Shown here in pieces: positions 1 to 7,439 of a stretch of 9,098 nt of DNA. The notes beneath the pieces were generated by a model. The model was not told the DNA's origin and ran no database searches. It was given only the letters and a program-made list of their open reading frames with translations. Made by a program: the position numbers and the translations under genes. Every line of letters begins with the position of its first letter. Within the stretch, counting starts at the first letter, position 1. Location of the stretch: assembly GCA_005880605.1 (NCBI GenBank), contig VBIS01000021.1, positions 1-9,098 of the forward strand. Direction: 5' to 3'. Origin of the DNA: Chloroflexota bacterium. Its GTDB lineage: Bacteria; Chloroflexota; Dormibacteria; CF-121.

Positions 1-149
1 GCCGGGGCGGCGCCCCAGTGGATGCTGGCCCTGCAATTGCGTTCTTTGTGGCCATTACCGCGGCGGCAGAGCTGGCCATCGGGAGTGCGATGACTGTCGT
101 TCTTTACCGCGCCAGCCGCGCCTTCTTCCTCGACTCGGACGGCGGGTAG
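1..149 (+). CDS. nuoK: NADH-quinone oxidoreductase subunit K, 3' end only
   Basis: This is the C-terminal 48 residues of NuoK, a small three-helix membrane subunit of complex I next to the antiporter-like subunits; the gene begins before the window. The first complete codon is at base 3 and the stop is TAG at 147-149. The segment FFVAITAAAELAIGSAM matches the third helix of NuoK, and its Glu aligns with E. coli Glu72, a membrane glutamate important for coupling. That residue is therefore kept here, unlike several in the downstream subunits. The tail after the helix (LYRASRAFFLDSDGG) is short and lacks the usual ending of the family. The gene lies 7 bp before nuoL, in the standard K-L-M-N order. 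Identity rests on the short helix match plus the gene order. Confidence 0.88.
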   Translation, partial: RGGAPVDAGPAIAFFVAITAAAELAIGSAMTVVLYRASRAFFLDSDGG

Positions 150-156
150 AAGCACG

Positions 157-2103
157 GTGGTCCTGACTCTGATCGCCGCGGCTCCCAAGGGGCCGCTCGA
201 TACCTGGAGCCCAACGCTGCTGGCGCTCTTCGCCCTGCTGTTGCCGCTGATTGCGTTGATCATCGTTCTCGCCTTCACGGTCGATTCGCGCCGCGTGAGC
301 GCCTGGATCGCGGTCATCTTCACACTGGCCGCCGCCGTTTGCACGGTGCTGGTGGTCGCAATCGAGGTCGCCCATCCCCTCCACCTCGAGCGGCCAGCAA
401 CCTTCCTCACGTTTTTCACCGGGCAGTCGGGCAGCGCCGCCGAGTTCACGCTGCAATGGGGCGTGCTGGCGGATCCGCTCGCGGCCGTGATGTCGTTAAC
501 TGTCGCGCTCGTCAGCCTGCTCGTTCAGCTCTACGCGCTTACCTTCATGCGCCGCGAGGACGGCGTAGTTCGCTTTTTCTGCGTGCTGCTCTTCGCCACC
601 TTCGCCATGCTCGGGGTGACGTTCTCGATCAACTACTTCGAGATGCTGCTCTTCTTCGGGTTGGTCACGCTCTCGACCTACCTGATGATCGGGCACTGGT
701 GGCAGCGGGAAGAAGCGGCCGCCGCGGCATCGCGCGCCTTCATCGTCTCGGCGTTCGGCGACGTCGCGCTGCTCGCCGGCGTCGCCTACATCTATTTCCG
801 TTTCAACGAACTGAACTTCCAGGCGCTTTCCGGGCACTACACCGGTGGCCGGGTCAGCGCCAACGGGCTCTTCATCATGGCGATCCTCGTCTTCATCGCC
901 GCGGCGGCGAAATCGGCGCAGTTCCCGCTCCACGTCTGGTTGCCCGGAAGCGCCCAGGCCCCGGCGCCGGCCGCTGCCCTGATCCACTCGGCGGGAGGCG
1001 CCCTCTGTGGCGTCTACTTGATCGCCCGCACCTACGGGCTGTTCCACGTCAGCCCCCGGGGCCTGGCGCTGCTTGCCATCGCCGGGGGACTCACGGCCGT
1101 GCTTGGTGTCCTCTGGGCGCTCTTCCAGGACAACCTGAAACGCGCCATCGCCTACACGACGATGAGCGAGCTTGGCTTGATGGTGCTGGCGCTCGGCATC
1201 GGCGCCTACGGCGCGAGCATCTTCGAGCTCTTCGCCCACGCCTGGCCGAAGGCGCTGCTCTTCCTCGCGGCCGGGGTCGTCATTCGCGAACTCCGCACTG
1301 AGCGGATGGCGGAGATGGGCGGACTGTGGCGACGGATGCGCTTCACGGGATGGCTGATGGCGATTGCGGTCGCGGCCGGGGCCGGCATCCCTCCGTTCAG
1401 CACGTTCTGGAGCAAGGACACGATCCTGTCGAAGGCGCTCGACCTGGGCAGCCCCCTCGCGATCGCGGCGATCACGCTCGTCACATTCCTTAGCGCGATG
1501 GCGCTGGTTCGGATCTTCGCCCTGGTGTTCACCGGCGAGACCGCTCGCCGGCGCCGCTTCGAGCCGGACCGGATCCGCGACGCGGGCGGCCGTATCGCCT
1601 TTACGATGGCGGTGCTGGCGATCGCCTGCGTGGTTTCGGGCATCCGCGGCTTTCGCGGCCGCACCGATCCGATCGCCTTCGTCACCTTCCCTGGGGTATC
1701 GCTGCCCAACTCGCACTTCGTGGCGGCTGCGGTGATCGCCGCCGCGGCCGTGCTGGGCGCGGTGGTTGCCTTTGTCGTGTTTGCACGCCGGGTGCCGCTT
1801 CCCGCCGGCTTGCAACCCGTCAGCGCCGCGATGGGGGAGGGGCTCTTTGTCGATCGCGCCTACCGGCTCGCGGCGGTGGGCATCGTGCTGCCGGCGAGCC
1901 GCGCCGCGTCGTGGGTCGAGACGCGCGTCGTCGATGCGGCGCTGGATCTGGTCGGCGACAGCATCGAGTTCGCGGGACAGCCGCGCCGGTGGCTGGCCGA
2001 GGTGCGAATCCGTCCGCTATTGATCGGCTTCTTCGCCGGCGTGGTCGCGCTCGGCACGCTCGCGATCGTGCTCGCCGGCGGGATTATCGGGAAGGCCGGA
2101 TGA
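157..2103 (+). CDS. nuoL: NADH-quinone oxidoreductase subunit L (antiporter-like), diverged
   Basis: This is the large distal antiporter-like subunit of complex I in the cytoplasmic membrane, 648 aa, close to the usual length of just over 600. Family landmarks in order are the TM5 region (159-182), the broken-helix Lys in AAKSAQFPLHVW (Lys252, E. coli Lys229), ALIH with His277 (His254), LKRAIAYTTMSELG (327-340), AHAWPKALLFL with His361 and Lys365, and IPPFSTFWSKDTIL with Lys420 (Lys399). Residues 563-640 are the C-terminal part that in the family forms the lateral helix and last TM helix. Oddities: the invariant TM5 Glu (E. coli Glu144) is Gly168, the usual WLPDAM Asp is Gly264, and the His334 position is Glu357. 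Alignment positions are from memory. The GTG start follows nuoK by 7 bp with only a weak ribosome-binding site; no better start is visible. The stop overlaps nuoM as ATGA. Confidence 0.95.
   Translation: MVLTLIAAAPKGPLDTWSPTLLALFALLLPLIALIIVLAFTVDSRRVSAWIAVIFTLAAAVCTVLVVAIEVAHPLHLERPATFLTFFTGQSGSAAEFTLQWGVLADPLAAVMSLTVALVSLLVQLYALTFMRREDGVVRFFCVLLFATFAMLGVTFSINYFEMLLFFGLVTLSTYLMIGHWWQREEAAAAASRAFIVSAFGDVALLAGVAYIYFRFNELNFQALSGHYTGGRVSANGLFIMAILVFIAAAAKSAQFPLHVWLPGSAQAPAPAAALIHSAGGALCGVYLIARTYGLFHVSPRGLALLAIAGGLTAVLGVLWALFQDNLKRAIAYTTMSELGLMVLALGIGAYGASIFELFAHAWPKALLFLAAGVVIRELRTERMAEMGGLWRRMRFTGWLMAIAVAAGAGIPPFSTFWSKDTILSKALDLGSPLAIAAITLVTFLSAMALVRIFALVFTGETARRRRFEPDRIRDAGGRIAFTMAVLAIACVVSGIRGFRGRTDPIAFVTFPGVSLPNSHFVAAAVIAAAAVLGAVVAFVVFARRVPLPAGLQPVSAAMGEGLFVDRAYRLAAVGIVLPASRAASWVETRVVDAALDLVGDSIEFAGQPRRWLAEVRIRPLLIGFFAGVVALGTLAIVLAGGIIGKAG
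2089..2103 (+). promoter_or_regulatory. Ribosome-binding site and ATGA stop-start overlap, nuoL/nuoM
   Basis: GGGAAGG at 2089-2095 is followed by ATGA, in which the nuoM ATG (2100-2102) overlaps the nuoL TGA (2101-2103). This fixes the nuoM start and suggests translational coupling. The same arrangement recurs at 3617-3620 between nuoM and nuoN, preceded by GAGG at 3607-3610. Confidence 0.8.
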
Positions 2104-3620
2104 CGCTGCTGCAGGCAATCCCCACAAGCCCCGCGACCCCGGTCGCGCCGCCGGCGCTGCTGCTGAGCGCCATGGTCTGGGTTCCGGCGCTCGCCGCCAT
2201 CGGCTTGCTGTTGTTCCCGACGCGCACCCAGGTGCAGCGGGAGCGGGTCCGTTCGTTCGCGATCGGCGCCGCGGTCCTTACGCTCGCGTTTGCTGTCTTC
2301 ATGTGGTACGGCTTCCGCGACCAGAGCGGCACCTATGCCTACGAGGAGGCGCGCGGCTGGCTACAGGGCATCGGCTCCAGCTACCACCTCGGCGTCGACG
2401 GGGTCAGCATGCCGCTGCTGCTGCTCAGCGCGCTGCTCTTCGTCGTCGCGGTGCTGGCGTCGAGCCGGCTCCGTGAGCAGGCGAAGGAGTACTACATCCT
2501 GCTGCTCCTTCTGGAGACCGGCGTGATTGGCGCCTTCGCCTCGCTCGACTACCTGCTCTTTTTCCTCTTCTGGCAGCTGCAAGCGGTCCCGATGTTCCTG
2601 CTGATCGCCCGCGTCGGCGGCCCGCGCCGGTTGTCGGCGGCGTGGAAGTTCCTGGTGGTCGACCTGGCGGCCAGCGCCTTGCTGCTGCTGGCGATCCTCA
2701 TCCTCTATTTCAAGGCGCCAGTACGGACCTTCGACATCTCGACCCTGCACGGCCTGGTCCTACCGGCCGCCACCGCGACCCTGATCGGCTGGTTGTTCTT
2801 CATCGCCTTCGCCGTCAGGCTGCCGGCCTTCCCCTTCCACACCTGGTTTCTCGATGCCCAGGCCGAGGCGTCCGCACCAGCGGCGCTGATCCTCGGCGGC
2901 GTGCTGGTCAAGCTGGGCGGCTACGGGATCATCCGCGTCAACCTGGGTGAATTCCAGGATACCTTCCATAAGTTCAGCGGCGCGGTTGTCGTGATCGCGG
3001 TCGTGACGGTGCTCTGGGGCGCGATCGCGGCGCTCGCGCAGGACGATCTGCGGCGGCTGGTTGGCTACGTGGTCATGAGTCACATGGGGTTGGTGCTGCT
3101 CGCGGCCGCGTCGGCCGCGCCGATCGCGATCAACGGCGCGGTGCTGCTGATGGTCGCCGACGGCTTGACCGCGGCCCTGCTGGTCCTGATGGCGGCCGCC
3201 ATCGCCGAGCGTGCCGGGACCAGCTCGATCCGGGCCATGGGCGGGATGGCCGCCCAAATGGGGCGGGGGGCTATCTTCTGGATCCTCGCGGCGCTGGCGG
3301 CCATCGGCTTCCCGGGCCTGGCCAGCTTTATCGCTCAGTTCATGATCGTGGTCGGCGCCTATCCCAGCCAGCGCATCGCGGCCTGGCTCGCCGGGCTCGG
3401 GATCCTGGTATTGGCGGGGGCGATGATTCTCACCGTGCAGCGCATCTTTTTCGGCGCGACGCCGGAGCGTTTGGGGCGCCAGCGCGACCTGGGGACGCTG
3501 GAGCTGTTCAGCGCGGCCGCGCTGACGACCCTGATCGTCTTGCTGGGCGTGCTGCCGGCCATCCTGATGGACAGCATCAACTTCTCGGTCCTCAGCCTGC
3601 TATCGCGAGGCAGTGGATGA
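2100..3620 (+). CDS. nuoM: NADH-quinone oxidoreductase subunit M (antiporter-like), diverged
   Basis: This is the middle antiporter-like subunit of complex I, 506 aa, the normal size. The start is ATG 2100, which overlaps the nuoL stop (ATGA 2100-2103) and has a Shine-Dalgarno-like GGGAAGG at 2089-2095; the frame is open further upstream, but only inside nuoL. Landmarks are LFWQLQAVPMFLLI (157-169, TM5), FAVRLPAFPFHTWFLDAQ (237-254), GGVLVKLGGYG (266-276, Lys271 = E. coli Lys265), DDLRRLVGYVVMSHMG (315-330) and GFPGLASFIAQFMIV (403-417). Several proton-path residues are changed: Gln159 replaces Glu144, Arg240 replaces Lys234, Gln413 replaces Glu407, and Asp354 sits where SHG normally has His348. 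The codons are unambiguous (CAG at 2574-2576 and at 3336-3338). The overall alignment is gap-poor, so these look like real substitutions rather than a frameshift. Confidence 0.95.
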   Translation: MTLLQAIPTSPATPVAPPALLLSAMVWVPALAAIGLLLFPTRTQVQRERVRSFAIGAAVLTLAFAVFMWYGFRDQSGTYAYEEARGWLQGIGSSYHLGVDGVSMPLLLLSALLFVVAVLASSRLREQAKEYYILLLLLETGVIGAFASLDYLLFFLFWQLQAVPMFLLIARVGGPRRLSAAWKFLVVDLAASALLLLAILILYFKAPVRTFDISTLHGLVLPAATATLIGWLFFIAFAVRLPAFPFHTWFLDAQAEASAPAALILGGVLVKLGGYGIIRVNLGEFQDTFHKFSGAVVVIAVVTVLWGAIAALAQDDLRRLVGYVVMSHMGLVLLAAASAAPIAINGAVLLMVADGLTAALLVLMAAAIAERAGTSSIRAMGGMAAQMGRGAIFWILAALAAIGFPGLASFIAQFMIVVGAYPSQRIAAWLAGLGILVLAGAMILTVQRIFFGATPERLGRQRDLGTLELFSAAALTTLIVLLGVLPAILMDSINFSVLSLLSRGSG

Positions 3621-5050
3621 GGACCTTCGGGAACCTCCTCGCCTTTTCGCCGGAGCTCTGGCTCCTCGCCGGAGCCGTCGTGGTCCTCCTCCAGGCCCGC
3701 CTGATGCCTCGCACCTCGACGACGACGGTGGCATTGGTCAGCCTGATCCTGGCCTTCCTGGCGCTGGAGACGCAGTTCAAGCAAACGATCACCATCCTCG
3801 ACGGCGTCTTCCTCCTCGACGGGTTCGCGATCTTTATCCAGGTCGTCCTGCTGGGTGCCGCGGCGCTCTGCTTGCTGGCCGGCCGAGCCGACATCCTCCC
3901 GGGCGAGTCGCCCGCCACCGCCGAGCCGGCTTTCTTCCTGCTGGCCACGCTGGGCGCGATGCTCGCCGCCTCGGCCGCCGAGATGGTCAGCCTGTTCCTG
4001 GCCCTGGAGCTGCTCGCTATCAACCTCTATGTGTTAGCCGGCCTGGCGCGGCGTGGCGCTGGGGGCATCAGCGCCGGCCTTGGCTACCTGGTGCTTGGCG
4101 CGGCCAGCTCCGCGGTCCTTCTTTATGGCCTCGCGGTGATCTTCGGCCTCAGCGGTGAGACACGTCTGCCGGCGGCGGGCCAGGCGCTCGCATCGCTGCA
4201 CGGGACCCAGCCGGCCCTCCTGCTGGCGCTCTGCCTGGTACTGGCCGGGTTCGCCATTCGGATGGGACTGCTCCCGGTGCGCTGGTGGACGCGCGGGTTC
4301 GAGACCGGCGTTCCGCCGCGCGTCATCATGTTCGTGCTCTCCGTCGGCGTCGCGGCCGCCTTCGCGGTTTTTGGCCGGATCGCGGTATCGACCTTTGGCG
4401 GCAGCCACATCCCGTTGGCAGCGGTGATCGCGGTGGTGGCGGCGCTCGCGATGACCGCGGGCAACCTGCTGGCCCTCACGCAGTCGAGTGTTCGCCGGCT
4501 GGTGGTCTACTCGGGCATCGCCCAGGCCGGCTATGCGCTGGTGGCATTCACCGATCTCAAGCGAGCCGGCATCGCAGCCTTGCTGGTCTTTCTCACGGCA
4601 CTGGCACTTACCAGCATCTGTGCCTTCGCGGTGATCATCGCCTACGCCCGCTCGGTGCACAGCGATGCGATCCGTGACCTCGCCGCCATGTCGCGCACGA
4701 CGCCGGGCCTGGCGATCGCGCTTGGGCTGGCGGTGGTCTCACTGGCCGGTCTGCCGCCGGTGGGGGGATTCTTCGGCAAGCTCCTCGTCCTCCAGGCCGC
4801 GGTCGACGGCGGCTTTGCCTGGCTGGCGGTGGTTGGCGCCTTGAACATCGTACTGGCGGCGCTGGGATACGTCCGCATCCTCCGGATCGCCTTTGTCGAT
4901 CCACCAGTGTTCGAGGTGGCACCGGTGCGTCTCGGACTCGGGATCCGAGCTGCCGTGACGCTGTCGGCTTCCGGAATCGTCTTCCTGGGTCTCTTCCTGG
5001 GGCCGCTCTATGCCGCGGCCAGCTATGGGAAGGCCGCAATTCTTCACTGA
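3617..5050 (+). CDS. nuoN: NADH-quinone oxidoreductase subunit N (antiporter-like), diverged
   Basis: This is the antiporter-like subunit nearest the complex I connection module, 477 aa, typical length. The start is ATG 3617 in an ATGA overlap with nuoM, with GAGG at 3607-3610 as ribosome-binding site. Landmarks are LALELLAINLYVLAG (128-142, with Glu131 = E. coli Glu133 kept), GYLVLGAASSAVLLYG (156-171), GFAIRMGLLP (211-220), SVRRLVVYSGIAQAGYALV (291-309) and LAGLPPVGGFFGKLLVL (376-392, Lys388 = Lys395 kept). Missing canonical residues are Lys158 (Gly156), Lys217 (Arg215), Lys247 (Val245) and His305 (Gln303). The usual PFHxWTPDVYxGAP stretch reads PVRWWTRGFETGVP at 220-233. It is probably the last gene of the nuo operon: a palindromic repeat region follows, then an unrelated cell-wall gene. 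Family assignment is secure; how well it still pumps is open. Confidence 0.93.
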   Translation: MRTFGNLLAFSPELWLLAGAVVVLLQARLMPRTSTTTVALVSLILAFLALETQFKQTITILDGVFLLDGFAIFIQVVLLGAAALCLLAGRADILPGESPATAEPAFFLLATLGAMLAASAAEMVSLFLALELLAINLYVLAGLARRGAGGISAGLGYLVLGAASSAVLLYGLAVIFGLSGETRLPAAGQALASLHGTQPALLLALCLVLAGFAIRMGLLPVRWWTRGFETGVPPRVIMFVLSVGVAAAFAVFGRIAVSTFGGSHIPLAAVIAVVAALAMTAGNLLALTQSSVRRLVVYSGIAQAGYALVAFTDLKRAGIAALLVFLTALALTSICAFAVIIAYARSVHSDAIRDLAAMSRTTPGLAIALGLAVVSLAGLPPVGGFFGKLLVLQAAVDGGFAWLAVVGALNIVLAALGYVRILRIAFVDPPVFEVAPVRLGLGIRAAVTLSASGIVFLGLFLGPLYAAASYGKAAILH

Positions 5051-5074
5051 GGGTGAGAAGCCCCCACCCTACCC

Positions 5075-5137
5075 TCCCCCGCGAGCGGGGGAGGGAAATT
5101 TGAGCTGACAGTCCCCCGCAAGCGGCGGAGGGAAATT
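5075..5137. repeat. Two tandem copies of a 26-bp palindromic repeat (REP-like)
   Basis: Copies at 5075-5100 and 5112-5137 agree at 24 of 26 positions and are offset by 37 bp; both end in GGAGGGAAATT. The first forms a perfect 10-bp hairpin: CCCTCCCCCG at 5072-5081 pairs with CGGGGGAGGG at 5086-5095 around a CGAG loop. In the second copy one arm base differs, so its stem has a mismatch. This CCTCCCCCGC/GCGGGGGAGG core resembles dispersed palindromic repeats seen between genes in many high-GC bacteria (from memory; copy number in this genome cannot be seen here). No T-run follows on either strand, so it is not a classical intrinsic terminator, though the hairpin could end or stabilise the nuo transcript. 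It fills most of the 106-bp gap between nuoN and the penicillin-binding protein gene. Confidence 0.8.
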
Positions 5138-5142
5138 CCCGG

Positions 5143-5148
5143 TAACCT
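5143..5148 (+). promoter_or_regulatory. Possible -10 element of the penicillin-binding protein gene
   Basis: TAACCT at 5143-5148 fits the loose TANNNT form of a -10 element and ends 8 bp before the ATG at 5157. No Shine-Dalgarno sequence lies in front of that ATG. If it is used, the transcript would start at or next to the start codon. No convincing -35 was found at the proper distance, so this is weak. Confidence 0.25.
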
Positions 5149-5156
5149 TCCGCCCG

Positions 5157-7385
5157 ATGTCTTCGTTTACCGGGCGCCCAATGGGTAATCCTCCCGCCCG
5201 GCGCCGGCGACGTGGTTCCCGGCGTAATTTCCCCGTAAGCGCCGCGCCTCGTCCGGCACCGCGCGCCCAGAAGACCGGGCCCCGCTGGCTGCGCCGCATC
5301 CTATTGCTGACCGGGGTCGGCCTGCTCGCCGTGATGATCGGCACTGGCTCCCTGCTCTACACCTATGCCGGCGAGATGCCGAGCCTGGACCATCTGAGCG
5401 CGCAGAACCTGCCCCAGACCACCCGGATCTACGCCCGCGACGGCACGACCCTCCTCGAGGAGCGCTACCAGCAGCGGCGGACCGTGGTCCCGCTCAGCCA
5501 GGTCGCGTGGGACCTGCGCCATGCGACGATCTCCATCGAAGACAAAGACTTCTACAACCACGGGGCCGTCAACCCGGTCCGGATGCTGGCCGCGGGCGTT
5601 TACGACCTGATACACCAGAGGGCCGCCCAGGGCGGCAGCACCATCACCCAGCAACTCGTGAAGAACTACCTCCTCGGTCCCAGCGCGTCGAGCCGCAGTT
5701 TGGATCGCAAGGCGCGCGAGCTGGTGCTGTCCGTCGAGCTGGAGCGGCAGTACACCAAGGACCAGATCCTGGAGATGTACCTCAACACCATCTTCTATGG
5801 CAATCAGTCCTTCGGGGTCGAAGCGGCGTCGCAGACTTACTTCGGAACCTCGGCTCGCCGGCTCGACCTGGCCGAGGCGAGCTTTCTGGCCGGCCTGCCG
5901 CAGCGCCCGACCTACTTGAATCCCTTCCTGGCCGAGAGCTTCGCCCATGCCCGTGCCCGGCAGCGCGACGTGCTGGATGCCATGGTGCGCGACTCGTACG
6001 TCAGCGCGGCGGCGGCTGACAAGGCCTATGCCGTGGATTTGAGGCCGATCCTGGCGGCGACCCAAAAGTCCGCGGCCGCGCATCGGACCTCGCTGGCGCC
6101 GCACTTCGTCGACTACGTCTGGAACGAGCTCGAGCAACGCTACGATCCCGGCTATCTTCTGCGGGGCGGATTGAAGATCGTGACCACCCTGGACCCCAAG
6201 GCGCAGGCGCTCGCCCAGCAGGCGGTCCACGACGGCGTGGCCCGCTTCACCAAAAGCAACCGGGTCAACAACGGCGCGATGCTGGTGATGAACCCGCACA
6301 CCGGCGAAGTGCTGGCCATGGTCGGCAGCGCGGATTACTCGAACACCGACATCGGCGGACAGGTGAATTACACCGTCTCACCGCGGCAACCAGGCTCGTC
6401 GTTCAAGCCCTACACGTACGTCACGGCGTTGATGAACGGTTGGACGCCGGCCTCGCCGCTCGACGACAGCAACGGGGCACACGCTTTTCCGGGATACCCG
6501 GTGCACGACTGGGATTCGAAGGAGCTGGGCACCATCACGCTTCGGCAGTCATTGCAGCAGTCACGAAACATCTCTTCCGTGCACCTGTTCAAGGACGTCG
6601 GCATCCAGAAGGTCTTCACGACCGCCCGCAACCTCGGGATCAGCACCCCGCTCGATCCCAGCCTGCCGACAACCCTGGGCGCCAGCGAGCTGCGGATGAT
6701 CGATCATCTCTCGGCCTACAGCACCTTCGCCAACGGCGGCCATCGGGTCCGGCCGCTGGACATTCTTGAAGTCCGGGATGCCGCCGGCGCGCTGCTGGAA
6801 TCGAATCCACCGCAGGTCGATGCCGGGGACCGCGTGCTGCCGGCGTCGGCGACCTATCAGCTGACCGACATCTTGAAGGGCGCCGTGCACCAGTCGCTCG
6901 GCTTCCCGGTCGCCGCCAAGTCGGGCACCACCACCGACTTCAAGGACGCCTGGTACATCGGCTACACGACGGACCTCGCCGTCGCTTCCTGGATGGGGCG
7001 GACCGTGACCCAGCCCACCCCGCACAACGAGTCGATGAACGGGTTGTGGGGTGAGATCGGGCCGGCCTCGTCCTGGCGCCAGTTCATGAAGGCGTACTAC
7101 CCATCGAAGAAACCCGCGGACTGGACCCGCCCGGCCGAGGTCGCCTCCCTGACGCTGTGCAAATTGACCGGTCAGCCGGCGCCGCCCGATGTCTCGCCTG
7201 ACCTGGCGATTCAGGACCTCGTGACCATCCCCGATCCGGCTGCGCCGCCGGCGGCCCCGTGCGGCAATCCCGCGCCCGGCAGCGGGCTGCCCACGCCGGG
7301 GGCCGGCGCTGGCCTTCCCGGCGTGCTGCCTTCGATCAGCCCACCTGCACTACCGTTACCCTCGTTGCCGCCGATCGTCCCCTAG
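5157..7385 (+). CDS. Class A penicillin-binding protein (glycosyltransferase and transpeptidase)
   Basis: This is a bifunctional peptidoglycan synthase, 742 aa: it polymerises lipid II into glycan and cross-links stem peptides outside the membrane. An Arg-rich cytoplasmic tail (13-24) precedes one TM helix (about 47-70). The GT51 domain (about 85-255) shows IEDKDFYNH with catalytic Glu128, QGGSTITQQLVKN (158-170), RKARE with the second Glu188, and ILEMYLNTIFYGN (204-216). The transpeptidase domain shows SSFK (nucleophile Ser414, Lys417), SRN (469-471) and KSGT (588-591; KSG instead of the commoner KTG). Residues from about 675 to 742 are a Pro/Gly/Ala-rich tail, presumably disordered. The start is ATG 5157: an in-frame stop at 5106-5108 leaves no other ATG/GTG/TTG upstream, but there is no ribosome-binding site, and ATG 5181 is a possible alternative. 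It is PBP1a/PonA-like; the exact orthologue is not assigned. Confidence 0.95.
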   Translation: MSSFTGRPMGNPPARRRRRGSRRNFPVSAAPRPAPRAQKTGPRWLRRILLLTGVGLLAVMIGTGSLLYTYAGEMPSLDHLSAQNLPQTTRIYARDGTTLLEERYQQRRTVVPLSQVAWDLRHATISIEDKDFYNHGAVNPVRMLAAGVYDLIHQRAAQGGSTITQQLVKNYLLGPSASSRSLDRKARELVLSVELERQYTKDQILEMYLNTIFYGNQSFGVEAASQTYFGTSARRLDLAEASFLAGLPQRPTYLNPFLAESFAHARARQRDVLDAMVRDSYVSAAAADKAYAVDLRPILAATQKSAAAHRTSLAPHFVDYVWNELEQRYDPGYLLRGGLKIVTTLDPKAQALAQQAVHDGVARFTKSNRVNNGAMLVMNPHTGEVLAMVGSADYSNTDIGGQVNYTVSPRQPGSSFKPYTYVTALMNGWTPASPLDDSNGAHAFPGYPVHDWDSKELGTITLRQSLQQSRNISSVHLFKDVGIQKVFTTARNLGISTPLDPSLPTTLGASELRMIDHLSAYSTFANGGHRVRPLDILEVRDAAGALLESNPPQVDAGDRVLPASATYQLTDILKGAVHQSLGFPVAAKSGTTTDFKDAWYIGYTTDLAVASWMGRTVTQPTPHNESMNGLWGEIGPASSWRQFMKAYYPSKKPADWTRPAEVASLTLCKLTGQPAPPDVSPDLAIQDLVTIPDPAAPPAAPCGNPAPGSGLPTPGAGAGLPGVLPSISPPALPLPSLPPIVP

Positions 7386-7404
7386 CGCCGCGCCCATGCG
7401 GTCC

Positions 7405-7433
7405 TTGACGCCCCGCGGGAAAGCGACTTTACT
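7405..7433 (+). promoter_or_regulatory. Candidate sigma70-type promoter for a leaderless transcript
   Basis: TTGACG at 7405-7410 (5 of 6 to consensus) and TTTACT at 7428-7433 (4 of 6) are separated by exactly 17 bp. A start about 7 bp after the -10 falls at about 7440, the first base of the GTG start codon of the phosphatidyltransferase gene. It sits in the 54-bp gap after the penicillin-binding protein gene, so that gene's downstream neighbours can have their own promoter. Found by eye; untested. Confidence 0.5.
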
Positions 7434-7439
7434 CAAGGG

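Noticed and set aside
496..1815. 439-codon minus-strand open frame across nuoL
   Set aside because: Its translation is Arg/Glu/Gln/Asp-rich with no family motif, as expected of the antisense of a GC-rich membrane-protein gene; nuoL on the other strand is unmistakable.
1911..2099. Upstream in-frame extension of nuoM from ATG 1911
   Set aside because: The extension lies wholly inside nuoL, is Arg-rich and unlike NuoM; ATG 2100 has a ribosome-binding site and the ATGA overlap.
5072..5095. Hairpin after nuoN as a classical intrinsic terminator
   Set aside because: Strong stem, but no T-run follows on either strand, and a second copy of the same sequence lies 37 bp on; a dispersed repeat explains it better.
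5301..6299. 332-codon minus-strand open frame across the PBP gene
   Set aside because: Antisense shadow of a gene with all catalytic motifs of a class A PBP; no motif in the translation.
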